A DNA stretch of 64,000 bases from assembly GCF_030814315.1 (NCBI RefSeq), contig NZ_JAUSUV010000003.1, forward strand, positions 1 to 64,000, read 5' to 3'. Below the pieces are notes generated by a model, which searched no databases, was not told the DNA's origin, and saw only the letters and a program-made list of their open reading frames with translations. The translations under genes and the position numbers were made by a program. Shown one piece after another: positions 49,296 through 58,471 of the stretch. This DNA is from Croceifilum oryzae. Its GTDB lineage: Bacteria > Bacillota > Bacilli > Thermoactinomycetales > Thermoactinomycetaceae. The first letter of the stretch is position 1. Each line of letters begins with the position of its first letter.

Positions 49296-49971
49296 GGATG
49301 ATCGGCGAGTTGCTGAGATTAATCGTCGTTTTTTGGAGAAAATGAAAGGATTTAAATTAATCGCGATTGCGTGCTCTGGAGAAGAAGCAAAAGAGTACCT
49401 AGAGGTGATGAGACCGCAATTGGTTCTTTTGGATGTATATCTTCCTGATATATCAGGAAGCGATTTAGTATGGTATATCAGAGAGACTTATAAAAACATA
49501 GATATTATTATGATGACAGCTAGTGGAGAAACGGGGATTGTTCAAGAAGCTCTGCGTGGTGGGGTCTTTGATTATCTAGTAAAGCCGATCACGCTGGATC
49601 GATTTAGACAGAGTTTGGATAAATATAAAGAACGTGTACAGTTCATTCATTCGATGAAAGTGATGGGTCAAGACGAAGTGGACTATCTCATACACCGGGG
49701 CGCACGAGAGGAAATAGAGGGATCTCATACGATGTCTTTGCCCAAAGGGATTGACCCAACGACACTCGAAAAAGTAGAGCGAGTTGTGTTAGGGAATGGA
49801 GAGTCTGGACTGACGGCTGAACAAGTAGGACGAAAACTAGGAGCGAGTAGAACCACAGCAAGGCGTTATCTCGAATATTTGGTTTCGATGGAGAGACTTC
49901 GAGCAGATCTAGCATATGGAACGATTGGTCGACCTGAGCGTAGATATGGGATGAACGTAGATAACATGTGA
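49264..49971 (+). CDS. CitB/DcuR-type response regulator
   Basis: A 235-residue regulator. The receiver domain (about 5-125) has the acidic pair in IIEDD, the phosphorylated Asp in LLDVYLP near 58, Thr in MMTAS and Lys in LVKP near 108. The C-terminal HTH (about 170-225) includes GLTAEQVGRKLGASRTTARR, typical of the CitB family. It overlaps the kinase gene by 32 bases. Its targets are unknown; no citrate or dicarboxylate transporter lies nearby. Confidence 0.9.
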   Translation: MRDLIEVLIIEDDRRVAEINRRFLEKMKGFKLIAIACSGEEAKEYLEVMRPQLVLLDVYLPDISGSDLVWYIRETYKNIDIIMMTASGETGIVQEALRGGVFDYLVKPITLDRFRQSLDKYKERVQFIHSMKVMGQDEVDYLIHRGAREEIEGSHTMSLPKGIDPTTLEKVERVVLGNGESGLTAEQVGRKLGASRTTARRYLEYLVSMERLRADLAYGTIGRPERRYGMNVDNM

Positions 49972-50072
49972 TTGTGAATGATTCATACATATTTTTCCTC
50001 ATCGTTTCTATTTTTTCTACATGTTTCCAATTTGAGTGGGAATAGTATAGAAAACGACTTGAGGAGGATAAG

Positions 50073-51233
50073 ATGTCACGTATTGTTGCTGTAGGAACTG
50101 CTGTTCCTCCCCATATATTAAAACAATCAGACGTAAAATCCTATGTTGAACATACTTTTTCAGATTCTGTTCAACATATTGATCGATATTTATCTATCTT
50201 TGAAAATACTGCGATCCAACAACGTAGAATGAGTCAACCATTAGAATGGTTTAAAGAGGATCATACCTTTGCTGAGCGGAATCAAATCTATATTGAGATG
50301 GCGTGCCAATTAGGCGAAGAAGCGATTCTTAGATGTCTGGCTCAGAGTGGTTTTCACATTCGTGAAATCGACCACTTAGTATTTGTATCGACAACGGGAC
50401 TAGCGACTCCTAGTATTGACGCGCATCTCGTTCATCGTTTGAATATGAATCCGCATATCAAGAGAACTCCTATTTGGGGATTAGGCTGTGCGGGTGGTGT
50501 AGTTGGTTTAACTCGAGCATTGGAATTTGCAAAGGCGTGCCCAGATGAGAAGATATTGCTCGTAGCAGTGGAATTATGTGGGCTTACTTTCCGTAAAAAC
50601 GATCGTTCCAAAAGCAATATTGTGGCAACGTCCCTGTTTGCTGATGGAGCGGCGGCAGTGCTGGTTACTGGGAGTGAAGTACCGATCCGCGTTCCCCAAG
50701 ATACAGTTTTGCATTACCATTCATCTCAGAGTCGAATCTTCCCCGATTCCTTAGGAGTAATGGGTTGGGACATAGAGGACGACGGTCTGAAAGTTGTTTT
50801 TTCTAAAGAGATCCCGACGTTGGTTAAAAAAGAAGTGGGTCCTGTTTTACGCTCCTATCTACAAAATCATGGTCTCTCATGCAAAGATGTACAAAGATGG
50901 ATCGCTCATCCGGGTGGCAAAAAAGTGTTACAAGCTTACGAGGAGATTACAGGATTACCAGCAGAATCCTTTGCCTCAGCTTCTGAAATTCTACGTGATT
51001 TTGGCAATATGTCTTCAGTAACCGTCCTGTTTGTCTTACAACATGAGCTGCAAAACCAGCATCAAGAGCAGGAAAAAGGCATTTTACTAGCAATGGGTCC
51101 CGGGTTTAGTGCAGAGTTTTTATTAGTAGAATGGCTTCCTATTCAACAAGAGAGTCAGTTGGCACAACCAGATCATGTCCCGAACCCTCGATACCAGCGG
51201 CAGTTTCCTGGTTGGGAGGTAGAGATTACATGA
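50073..51233 (+). CDS. bpsA: Type III polyketide synthase BpsA-like
   Basis: A 386-residue thiolase-fold enzyme of the chalcone/stilbene synthase family. The catalytic triad is visible: Cys in LGCAGG near 144, His in AHPGGKK near 286 and Asn in FGNMSS near 319. In Bacillus BpsA condenses long acyl-CoA with malonyl-CoA to alkylpyrones. The next gene, a methyltransferase, overlaps by four bases, as in bpsA-bpsB. ATG 50073 follows GAGGAGG. Confidence 0.92.
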   Translation: MSRIVAVGTAVPPHILKQSDVKSYVEHTFSDSVQHIDRYLSIFENTAIQQRRMSQPLEWFKEDHTFAERNQIYIEMACQLGEEAILRCLAQSGFHIREIDHLVFVSTTGLATPSIDAHLVHRLNMNPHIKRTPIWGLGCAGGVVGLTRALEFAKACPDEKILLVAVELCGLTFRKNDRSKSNIVATSLFADGAAAVLVTGSEVPIRVPQDTVLHYHSSQSRIFPDSLGVMGWDIEDDGLKVVFSKEIPTLVKKEVGPVLRSYLQNHGLSCKDVQRWIAHPGGKKVLQAYEEITGLPAESFASASEILRDFGNMSSVTVLFVLQHELQNQHQEQEKGILLAMGPGFSAEFLLVEWLPIQQESQLAQPDHVPNPRYQRQFPGWEVEIT

Positions 51234-51808
51234 AATGGACACTGATTCTCTGGTCTCTAGTTGTGTTACAAAGGATCTGGGAAATAGGAGTTGCCAAACA
51301 AAATGGAGAATGGATTAGACGACGGGGTGGACAAGAGATAGGGGGAGAGCATTATCCCCTTATAGTAGGCGTTCACGTGCTTTTTTTTCTGGGAATTCTT
51401 GTTGAAATGTTTTTATATCACGCCACCTCTCCCAGTTGGTGGTGGCTTCCATTTACCCTGTTTATAGGGGTTCAAGCTTTACGGTATTGGTCGATTCGTT
51501 CCCTAGGGCGATTCTGGAATACAAGGATTTGGGTTATACCGAATACGCCAATTGAACGAAAAGGGCCTTATCGATATATGAGGCATCCCAATTATGTAGC
51601 AGTTGTGACGGAGTTCTTGGTATTTCCGCTTCTCTTTGGGGCTTACGTAACCTGTATCGTGATGACATTCGTCAATATACTCGTTCTCGTCTTGCTACGT
51701 ATTCCTATGGAAGAGAAAGCACTACAAGAAGTGAGCCTAAGCTTAAACGAAGAAGAAATGGAATATACAGGTGGCTTGTTTTCTCGTTGGGATCAAGAGC
51801 CGTCGTGA
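51230..51808 (+). CDS. bpsB: Isoprenylcysteine carboxyl methyltransferase-like protein BpsB
   Basis: A 192-residue membrane methyltransferase of the ICMT family (YpbQ/BpsB). Four to five hydrophobic segments; the SAM-binding region has KGPYRYMRHPNY near 107-118, the hallmark RHPNY. It methylates the alkylpyrones made by the preceding synthase. ATG overlaps the bpsA stop as ATGA, so the frame that opens earlier is not the gene. Confidence 0.9.
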   Translation: MKWTLILWSLVVLQRIWEIGVAKQNGEWIRRRGGQEIGGEHYPLIVGVHVLFFLGILVEMFLYHATSPSWWWLPFTLFIGVQALRYWSIRSLGRFWNTRIWVIPNTPIERKGPYRYMRHPNYVAVVTEFLVFPLLFGAYVTCIVMTFVNILVLVLLRIPMEEKALQEVSLSLNEEEMEYTGGLFSRWDQEPS

Positions 51809-51867
51809 TGTAAAATGAGTAGGGGACCGATTTGGGGTCCCCTAAAATAATGAAATAAGGTGAGAAA

Positions 51868-52446
51868 ATGTCCGATCATAAAGTGGTATTAAGCGGAAAT
51901 AAGGTTGAATTGAAAGATATATCATTAGAATATGTAGAAAAAATATACTATTGGAGATACTTGGCAGAGAATCGAGAACATCTTAACTGGAATGCTCCTT
52001 ATCATCCTATAGACGAAAAATCATTGGAAGAATTTATAGAAGAGGATTATCGATCTCATTTAGATATCACCACAACGAACCATGTTAGATCAAAGTTAGC
52101 TATCATCGTTAATAATAAGTTGATCGGAACAGTTGGTTGGTATTGGGTGGATCAAAATACGAATTGGTTGGATAGTGGTATTGTCATATTTGACCCCGAT
52201 TTTTGGTCTGGAGGCTATGGTACGGAGGCATTTAAGATGTGGGTCGATTATTTATTTGAAAATATGGATATCGTTCGTGTGGGTATCTCTACATGGTCAG
52301 GAAATGAGAGAATGATTGGCTTAGCTAAAAAAGTTGGAATGATCCAAGAAGGGCGAATTCGGAATGTGAGAATAGTGGAGGGAAAGTACTTTGATTCTGT
52401 AAAAATGGGGATATTGCGAGAAGAATGGATAGAATTCAATAAATGA
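51868..52446 (+). CDS. GNAT-family N-acetyltransferase (RimJ/RimL-like)
   Basis: A 192-residue acetyltransferase. The acetyl-CoA loop is GGYGTEAF near 114-121 within the usual strand-loop-helix, followed by RVGISTWSGNERMIGLAKKVG, typical of RimJ/RimL-like enzymes. Substrate unknown. ATG 51868 follows AAGGTGAG. A 19-bp terminator stem follows. Confidence 0.87.
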   Translation: MSDHKVVLSGNKVELKDISLEYVEKIYYWRYLAENREHLNWNAPYHPIDEKSLEEFIEEDYRSHLDITTTNHVRSKLAIIVNNKLIGTVGWYWVDQNTNWLDSGIVIFDPDFWSGGYGTEAFKMWVDYLFENMDIVRVGISTWSGNERMIGLAKKVGMIQEGRIRNVRIVEGKYFDSVKMGILREEWIEFNK

Positions 52447-52498
52447 AAAATAGAAGGGTAGGCGACTATGATGAATTGACGCCTACCCTTCTATTTTT
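52446..52498. terminator. Strong terminator
   Basis: AAAATAGAAGGGTAGGCG and CGCCTACCCTTCTATTTT form a 19-bp stem (52446-52464, 52480-52498). Confidence 0.9.
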
Positions 52499-52603
52499 CG
52501 ACATAAGAACCTCCTTTTTTCAATCAGTACTAGAATGAACGTCTTGGCACTATATATAATTATCGAATTTTATCGCTTGAATCAGTAGTAAGAGAGGTGG
52601 GAG

Positions 52604-53332
52604 ATGATGCCTCGTATGTCAAAACGTCCAATGCGTAAATCTAGGAGCATTTCGTTTCGTTTTGCACGAAATAGATGGGTTTCCACTGTGATCATTGTGC
52701 TACTCATTTTAATCCCTATTTTATGGACCGCTGAGAAAAATATTGATCCTGTACTCATGCACATTGCGGTTACAGAAGTGAAGAAAGAAGCTCAATCTGC
52801 GATTACGAAGGGGATTGAACAGCAAGTTCATATGGGAGAAGAGTTAAATAAGCTCATACAAGTTCAAAAAGCAGAAGACGGCAGGATTGTTTCGGTTCAA
52901 TTGGAACCACTCATCCAAGCGAAAATATATACAAACAGTGCGAAGGAGATCGAAAAATCGATGGCTCATCTGAAGGATAAACCGATTGAAATATCCTTAG
53001 GCCAGGTGATGCAATCTACTATGTTTGCAGACGTTGGACCCGATATCCCTGTGCAGATGTGGCAGGAAGGATCAGCAAAAATTAGCTTAGAGCCAAAACT
53101 TGAATCAAAAGGGATTAATATGGTGCTGATCACCGTTAATTTGGTTGTGCAAACAGAATTAGGAATCATTGTTCCGTTTAATAAAGATATGATTCAATTT
53201 ACTACGTCTTATCCCATTGCGCAAACGATGGTGGTAGGGGAAGTTCCAAGCTACTACTATAATTCGGAAGATTCCAAGCCTAGTGGAAACCAGCCTGCTT
53301 TGCCACCGATCGAAAAGAAAAACGAGCATTGA
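52604..53332 (+). CDS. yunB: Sporulation protein YunB
   Basis: A 242-residue protein with a basic N terminus, one membrane segment (about 27-46) and an extracytoplasmic domain with the KNIDPVLMHIAVTEVKKEA and SLGQ..Q..MFAD.GPDIPV blocks of the YunB family. In B. subtilis it is made in the mother cell (sigma-E) and affects sporulation; a role like that of SpoIIR/SpoIVB partners is not established. ATG 52604 follows AGGTGGGAG. It is separate from yunC here, 22 kb away. Confidence 0.88.
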   Translation: MMPRMSKRPMRKSRSISFRFARNRWVSTVIIVLLILIPILWTAEKNIDPVLMHIAVTEVKKEAQSAITKGIEQQVHMGEELNKLIQVQKAEDGRIVSVQLEPLIQAKIYTNSAKEIEKSMAHLKDKPIEISLGQVMQSTMFADVGPDIPVQMWQEGSAKISLEPKLESKGINMVLITVNLVVQTELGIIVPFNKDMIQFTTSYPIAQTMVVGEVPSYYYNSEDSKPSGNQPALPPIEKKNEH

Positions 53333-53356
53333 TCTCGTGGATCGATGCTCGTTTTC
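53318..53356. terminator. Bidirectional terminator
   Basis: AAACGAGCAT.GATC pairs with GATC.ATGCTCGTTT; it overlaps the yunB stop and lies just past the convergent decarboxylase gene. Confidence 0.8.
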
Positions 53357-53362
53357 ATGACG

Positions 53363-55126
53363 TTATTTAGAAGGGAAATACTCTTTCCAGCGTTTATCTA
53401 CTAATTCTTTGATTTCAGGTAGGGGCTCGAGCTCATCCGGATATCCGGGCTTCATTCGCGCATCAATGATAATTGGACATTCATAACTCGAATGGTGTCG
53501 GACAAGTTCCGCTTTGGCATAAATATCATATGCTGGATCAAATCGTGTAAATGCTGTCCACAAGAAGGAAGTTTGATCAGCTGCCGCTTGGATATCGTCT
53601 ACGAGGAAAAGGAAACACCAGTCTTTCAATTGATCACCATAATGGGTAAGTAAGATGTTAGGAAGATCCGGATTTGCCTCGTAGGCATCAGCCTGGAGTA
53701 CTAGCGCACCTCGACAGTAGACAGCTACATCATGGATTCCTTTCATATCAGGTCCGTGATACTCCGATGGCAAGCTTCTGACAGGATCTCCTGTTCCAAC
53801 TAAGACTGCTTTACTTCCATGATTGAAACGACGACCGGTATAGTCCAACGTATCCATTGAAGTGTTATTAAAAATGAACAAATCAGTTCGTGGGTCAAAA
53901 CGCTCCATTACAGCCTCAAATAATTGAGTAAAGTTGCCTAAATCGACGGCTTGATCCGTCACAATTAGGAATTTGGTTAGCGTTAATTGTCCTTCGCCTA
54001 AGATGCGGAATGCATTGGCTAGAGCTTCGCGCTTATAGCTTTCTCGTACCACAGCAGCCGCTAATGGATGGAAGCCCGTTTCTGCATAGGTCCATAAATC
54101 ACGTACACCTGGCATAGCCATCGGGAATGCAGGCGAGAGAAGACGTTGGAGGAAATCTCCTAAGTAATAATCTTCTTGCTTCGGCTTTCCAACGATGGTG
54201 GCTGGATAAATCGCATCGGTACGGTGATGAACAGATTTTATGTGGAAGACTGGGAAGTCATGCGCTAAGGAGTAGTATCCATAATGATCCCCAAAAGGTC
54301 CTTCTAATCGGCGTTCATGGGCAGTCACTAATCCGGATAGTACAAATTCGGCTTCCGCAATAATCGGATAGCCCCCATCTGCAGGACGAACAACAGGTAA
54401 TTTTTCACCTACAATTAAGGAAGTAAGAAGTAACTCAGGTAAAAATTCAGGAACGGGAGCGATGGCAGAAGCAATCAATGCTGGAGGTCCGCCTAAGAAC
54501 ATGCGAACGGGTAGATCTTGGTTTCGTTTTTCCGCTTCAAAGTGGTGGAACCCGCCTCCTTTGTGGATTTGCCAGTGCATTCCTGTTGTAGATGCATCAT
54601 ATACTTGCATGCGGTACATTCCCAGATTATGTTGCCCCGTCTCAGGATGCTCAGTATATACAAGAGGTAACGTGAAAAAAGGACCCCCATCTTCTTGCCA
54701 AGAAGTAAGGACAGGTAGTTCATTTAGATTTACTTGCATTTGCTTAGAGGCAAGCGCAGGAGCTTGGCTTTCGGAAACGGTTTTGAGTCCGACTTTTAGT
54801 AAATCTTGCAGTACCTTTCGCTCTTTCCAAAGGGCTGATGGAGTGGGAGGAAGCATCGTATGGGTAAGTTCCACCACTTTTTTCATTAATTCCTCTGGGC
54901 GAGTTCCAAATGCTAAGTTAACCCTACGGATGGTACCAAAAAGGTTTGTGGCGACAGGGAATTGACTCCCTTTTACATTTGTAAATAATAAAGCAGGTCC
55001 TTCTTCATCGATGACGCGTCTATGGATTTCAGCAAGTTCCAGTTTGGGATCAACTGGGGCAGTGATCTCTACCAGATCTCTTTCCTCACGAAGTTGATCC
55101 AAAAAGGAACGTAGATTTTTATGCAA
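53363..55126 (-). CDS. UbiD-family decarboxylase
   Basis: A 587-residue UbiD-type decarboxylase that needs prenylated FMN. RMQVYDAST.TGMHWQIHKGGGFH near 165-190 and the EGPFGDH..YY block near 275 are cofactor and active-site regions. The length suits the menaquinone-type decarboxylases of the futalosine route, or a general UbiD. No mqn or men gene and no UbiX flavin prenyltransferase lies in the window. ATG 55126. Head-to-head with the glutaredoxin-like gene, sharing a short promoter region. Confidence 0.85.
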   Translation of the reverse strand: MHKNLRSFLDQLREERDLVEITAPVDPKLELAEIHRRVIDEEGPALLFTNVKGSQFPVATNLFGTIRRVNLAFGTRPEELMKKVVELTHTMLPPTPSALWKERKVLQDLLKVGLKTVSESQAPALASKQMQVNLNELPVLTSWQEDGGPFFTLPLVYTEHPETGQHNLGMYRMQVYDASTTGMHWQIHKGGGFHHFEAEKRNQDLPVRMFLGGPPALIASAIAPVPEFLPELLLTSLIVGEKLPVVRPADGGYPIIAEAEFVLSGLVTAHERRLEGPFGDHYGYYSLAHDFPVFHIKSVHHRTDAIYPATIVGKPKQEDYYLGDFLQRLLSPAFPMAMPGVRDLWTYAETGFHPLAAAVVRESYKREALANAFRILGEGQLTLTKFLIVTDQAVDLGNFTQLFEAVMERFDPRTDLFIFNNTSMDTLDYTGRRFNHGSKAVLVGTGDPVRSLPSEYHGPDMKGIHDVAVYCRGALVLQADAYEANPDLPNILLTHYGDQLKDWCFLFLVDDIQAAADQTSFLWTAFTRFDPAYDIYAKAELVRHHSSYECPIIIDARMKPGYPDELEPLPEIKELVDKRWKEYFPSK

Positions 55127-55209
55127 TGGAATCTCTCCTGATTGTCATGATTTTTCTATGTAGTACCTATGATATAGTATTAGCATATGTGAGAAAAGGA
55201 GTTTCTTAT

Positions 55210-55443
55210 ATGAGCGTAATTGTATATTCGAAGCCACATTGTCCAGAGTGCAATGTGTTAAAGCGCTTCTTGCGTGATTATCAAATTGACTTTGTGGTTC
55301 GTGACTTAAGTAAGAACCCTAAATATGTTGATGAAGTGAAAAGTATGGGATTCCTGGGAGTACCTGTTACCGTAATCAATGGAAAAGCGATCCCAGGCCT
55401 GCAGCCTGATGCGATCTTATCGATGCTTGGACGGAGATATTAA
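55210..55443 (+). CDS. Glutaredoxin-like (NrdH-type) protein
   Basis: A 77-residue thioredoxin-fold protein with the redox motif CPEC at about residues 10-13 and the cis-Pro region GVPV near 50-53. Such small proteins reduce ribonucleotide reductase or other disulfides; which target applies here is unknown. ATG 55210 follows AAGGAG; the longer frame is not used. A strong terminator follows. Confidence 0.88.
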   Translation: MSVIVYSKPHCPECNVLKRFLRDYQIDFVVRDLSKNPKYVDEVKSMGFLGVPVTVINGKAIPGLQPDAILSMLGRRY

Positions 55444-55455
55444 ACATGATGTAAT

Positions 55456-55500
55456 GGAGCCCTTCCTTGTTAGATCGCCTAACGAGGAAGGGCTCCATTT
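55456..55500. terminator. Terminator
   Basis: GGAGCCCTTCCT pairs with AGGAAGGGCTCC around a loop that itself contains TTAG/CTAA; flanked by AT and ATTT. Confidence 0.85.
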
Positions 55501-55511
55501 GATTTGATTTT

Positions 55512-56540
55512 CTAATGCTTCTTCTTTTTATGAGTAGATTTTTTCTTGATTCGTGCCTCTTTCTCCCACTTTTTTAGAAGGGGAAACGGATCGAAAGAGT
55601 AATTGCGGCTTCCGTTAAACTTATAAACTCCGTAATGAAGATGAGGCGGGAATTTTCCAGAAGTACCAGGTGGCCCATAACCAGAAGATCCTACTGCTCC
55701 CAGGACTTCTCCTGGAGTAACGAGGTCTCCTTTTTTTAACCCTTTTCGAAACCCTTTGAGATGTGCAAAGTAGTGATATCGATTTAGTGCATCTCGAATT
55801 CCAATTCGCCAACCACCAAACACATTCCAACCGACTAGTTCTACATATCCGTAGCAGGTACTAAGAACGGGAGTTCCATATCCAGCAAATATATCCGTTC
55901 CTTCATGGATACGACGTCCCCCCCATCCCCGATTGGCACCCCATGTTCCTCTGTATGTAAAGTTATATTGGAGAGGGATGGGGAATGAGCTAGCATCTAA
56001 TTGAAGGGTTTGATGTTTCTGATAGAGGCGTGCGATATGGGTAATGACATCAACGGCGCTAGGTTGTTGATAGTATTTCCAAAGTTGCTCTCGAATTTGA
56101 TCCTCACTATTGCCGGAGCTACTAAGAAAAATAGCCATGGAATAGAGGACATCTTGATCGTTCTCCGAATCGACAATCCCATCCCCATTCCCATCACGTC
56201 CCATGCCCTGAAAGAATTGAATGCTAGTAGGGTTTGAGCTATGTAAGTCTGGATTCGACAAGCCTGACCATTTGGAATCGATAATCTGGATGGAAGTAAT
56301 CCGATTAGGCAATGGTTTCGTATCTTTCTTTTGGATGTTCTGCTCGTATTGATCCATAGCAGCTAAATACTCCCACGGCAGTCCGGTTTGAGATCCTACA
56401 GAGCGAAAGAGAGCTATTTTTTTTTCATGTTCAAGGTCGGGATTATAGGCAAATCCTTCGATTGGATAAGTAAGAAGAGAGAAAATAACGAGCCAAATAC
56501 ATAGAGTACCAACCTTCTTGCTTATGGTCGCTTTCTTCAT
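55512..56540 (-). CDS. lytH: M23 peptidase LytH (YunA)
   Basis: A 342-residue secreted or membrane-tethered zinc peptidase. An N-terminal membrane/signal segment (about 9-30) is followed by a helical domain and the LytM/M23 domain, with HEGTDIFA near 213 (first zinc His and Asp) and HLHYGVY near 302. In B. subtilis LytH (YunA) cuts L-Ala-D-Glu links to leave single-alanine side chains in spore cortex. The lysine-rich tail is unusual. ATG follows GGGGTGG. It lies beside lipA, as in Bacillus. Confidence 0.88.
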   Translation of the reverse strand: MKKATISKKVGTLCIWLVIFSLLTYPIEGFAYNPDLEHEKKIALFRSVGSQTGLPWEYLAAMDQYEQNIQKKDTKPLPNRITSIQIIDSKWSGLSNPDLHSSNPTSIQFFQGMGRDGNGDGIVDSENDQDVLYSMAIFLSSSGNSEDQIREQLWKYYQQPSAVDVITHIARLYQKHQTLQLDASSFPIPLQYNFTYRGTWGANRGWGGRRIHEGTDIFAGYGTPVLSTCYGYVELVGWNVFGGWRIGIRDALNRYHYFAHLKGFRKGLKKGDLVTPGEVLGAVGSSGYGPPGTSGKFPPHLHYGVYKFNGSRNYSFDPFPLLKKWEKEARIKKKSTHKKKKH

Positions 56541-56752
56541 TCTACCACCCCATTTCTAAGCCATTATTCTGTTTGTTAGTCTGTCATTTTTCGCTGAAAT
56601 TAAACATGTCTCTTGCTTTTTCCATGAATGAAGCAATTCCCCTTTTGGAGCATTCAATTTTTTGAAGGTAAATGTGGTAAGATAAGAAGATAAGAAAAGT
56701 TTCATCTCCAAACGAATTGTTCGCATTTGTTGATATAGAGGAGGAGTAGTCG

Positions 56753-57658
56753 GTGACGACGGAACGTGTGGATGGAAAAGAGCGTAAGCCCGAATGGTTA
56801 AAAGTAAAATTAAGTACAGGTGAGAACTACCAGGAGTTAAAGCGGATGATGCGCAGTAAGACGCTTCATACTGTGTGTGAGGAGGCAAGATGTCCAAACA
56901 TCTATGAGTGTTGGGCTAACGGTACGGCTACTTTCATGATTTTGGGTGATATCTGTACACGTGCTTGTCGCTTTTGTGCAGTGAAGACAGGACTCCCTAC
57001 AGAATTAGATTTAGCAGAACCAGAACGTGTAGCAGAAGCGGTTCAGCAGATGAGAGTACGCCACGCAGTTATCACATCGGTAGCACGAGATGATCTCAAG
57101 GATGGCGGTGCAGGGATCTTTGCTGCTACGATTAAAGCAGTCCGTGCTAAAAATCCACTTACGAGTGTCGAAGTGTTGATTCCCGATTTTATGGGGAATT
57201 GGGATGCTCTGCAGGTCGTGATGGATGCAAAACCCGATATTCTCAACCACAACATTGAGACCGTTCGTAGGCGTTCAGATCGTGTTCGATCCAAGGCCAA
57301 ATACGACCGGACACTCGAACTACTAAAGCGCGCCAAAGAAATGCAACCGGATATCCCAACGAAATCCAGCATCATGGTAGGTGTGGGCGAGACTTACGAA
57401 GAAGTAAAAGAAACCATGCATGATTTACGCGATCATGATGTAAACATTTTGACGATAGGTCAATATTTACAACCTACCAAAAAACATATCAAAATTGAGA
57501 AGTACTATACACCTGAAGAATTTGCGGAGTGGAAAGAGTACGGCATGGGTCTTGGCTTTTCACACGTGGAATCTGGTCCATTAGTACGTAGTTCCTACCA
57601 CGCTCACGAGCAAGTAAAAGGACATCAAAAAACGACGGAAGAGCGCCTAGCTCAATAA
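56753..57658 (+). CDS. lipA: Lipoyl synthase LipA
   Basis: A 301-residue radical SAM enzyme that inserts two sulfur atoms into protein-bound octanoyl groups. Auxiliary cluster motif [12 protein letters not shown] near 43-54 and the radical SAM motif CTRACRFC near 69-76 are both complete. It needs Fe-S clusters from the suf system. GTG 56753 follows GAGGAGTAG. The yutD gene starts 50 bases later. Confidence 0.95.
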   Translation: MTTERVDGKERKPEWLKVKLSTGENYQELKRMMRSKTLHTVCEEARCPNIYECWANGTATFMILGDICTRACRFCAVKTGLPTELDLAEPERVAEAVQQMRVRHAVITSVARDDLKDGGAGIFAATIKAVRAKNPLTSVEVLIPDFMGNWDALQVVMDAKPDILNHNIETVRRRSDRVRSKAKYDRTLELLKRAKEMQPDIPTKSSIMVGVGETYEEVKETMHDLRDHDVNILTIGQYLQPTKKHIKIEKYYTPEEFAEWKEYGMGLGFSHVESGPLVRSSYHAHEQVKGHQKTTEERLAQ

Positions 57659-57707
57659 GGATATCTGGGATCATGCCAGAAAAAAAGATTGAGGTTGATG
57701 GATCTCT

Positions 57708-58034
57708 ATGGAAATCGTGGAAATTCAAGGATTTACCTTTGAAGTGGTCATGGACTATAAAGAAGGTTGGAATCCAGAGGTATTTAAAAAACGTTACAGC
57801 GAGATCTTAAGTAAGTATGATTTTATTGTAGGAGATTGGGGATATGGTCAACTGCGACTAAAGGGATTTTTTCACGAAGACCATATAAGGGCAACGGCTG
57901 ATACGAGTATCAGTTACCTCGAAGAGTATTTAAATGAATACTGTAACTTCGGCTGTTCGTACTTTATTCTGCAAAAGATATTTACACAAGACGATACAAA
58001 ACCAAAAACAACCGAATCAGACACCGTGGTATAA
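57708..58034 (+). CDS. yutD: YutD family protein (DUF1027)
   Basis: A 108-residue protein of the YutD family, with the conserved NPEVFKKRYSEILSKYDFIVGDWG and LRLKGFF blocks and a cysteine-rich YCNFGCSYF near the C terminus. Function unknown. It follows lipA as in Bacillus. The ribosome site is weak (GGTTGATGG), so coupling to lipA is possible. Confidence 0.87.
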   Translation: MEIVEIQGFTFEVVMDYKEGWNPEVFKKRYSEILSKYDFIVGDWGYGQLRLKGFFHEDHIRATADTSISYLEEYLNEYCNFGCSYFILQKIFTQDDTKPKTTESDTVV

Positions 58035-58043
58035 ACAGAAAAA

Positions 58044-58084
58044 GACAAAGAAAGCCCTTTCCATGCGAAAGGGCTTTCTTTGTC
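58044..58084. terminator. 18-bp terminator stem
   Basis: GACAAAGAAAGCCCTTTC (58044-58061) is the exact complement of 58067-58084; it separates yutD from convergent genes. Confidence 0.9.
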
Positions 58085-58133
58085 TACAAAAATAAAATCC
58101 ATACGCTATATATACGTACGGATCGTACTTTCC

Positions 58134-58406
58134 TTAAAAAGTTTGTTCTAAAAAGAACTTCAATTCCTCTGCGGACTCTGCGTTAATGCCAAATGCAAAC
58201 TCGAGATAACCTTCTTCTTCTAAATCATCTTTTCCGATAATGGCAAACTTACTGGACTGAATATCCATAACAACCATTTTTCCATAAAATCGATCCGTTC
58301 TCATGATGACGAGATCAAACCGGACAGTCTCACCCATGAATCCGACAAAACGAGTATTTGTTTGTACCGTATCGTCGTATAGGTGCATGAAGTCATCCAA
58401 CATCAT
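58134..58406 (-). CDS. DUF3055-like cytosolic protein
   Basis: A 90-residue acidic protein. LYDDTVQTNTRFVGFMGE, FDLVIMRTDRFYGK and FAIIGKDDLEEEGYLE are the blocks I associate with DUF3055. No function is known. ATG 58406 follows GAAGGAGA; the frame opens 12 codons earlier. It lies beside yutD/lipA and convergent with them. Confidence 0.75.
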   Translation of the reverse strand: MMLDDFMHLYDDTVQTNTRFVGFMGETVRFDLVIMRTDRFYGKMVVMDIQSSKFAIIGKDDLEEEGYLEFAFGINAESAEELKFFLEQTF

Positions 58407-58471
58407 GGTGCTATCTCCTTCACTGTGTGGATTCTGCCCCATTATACCGTAGGAATCGAAGTTTGCAAGCC

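Noticed and set aside
51821-51842. AGGGGACC/GGTCCCCT hairpin after bpsB as a terminator
   Set aside because: The stem is sound but is followed by AAAATAATG, with no T run on either strand; too little to call it a terminator.
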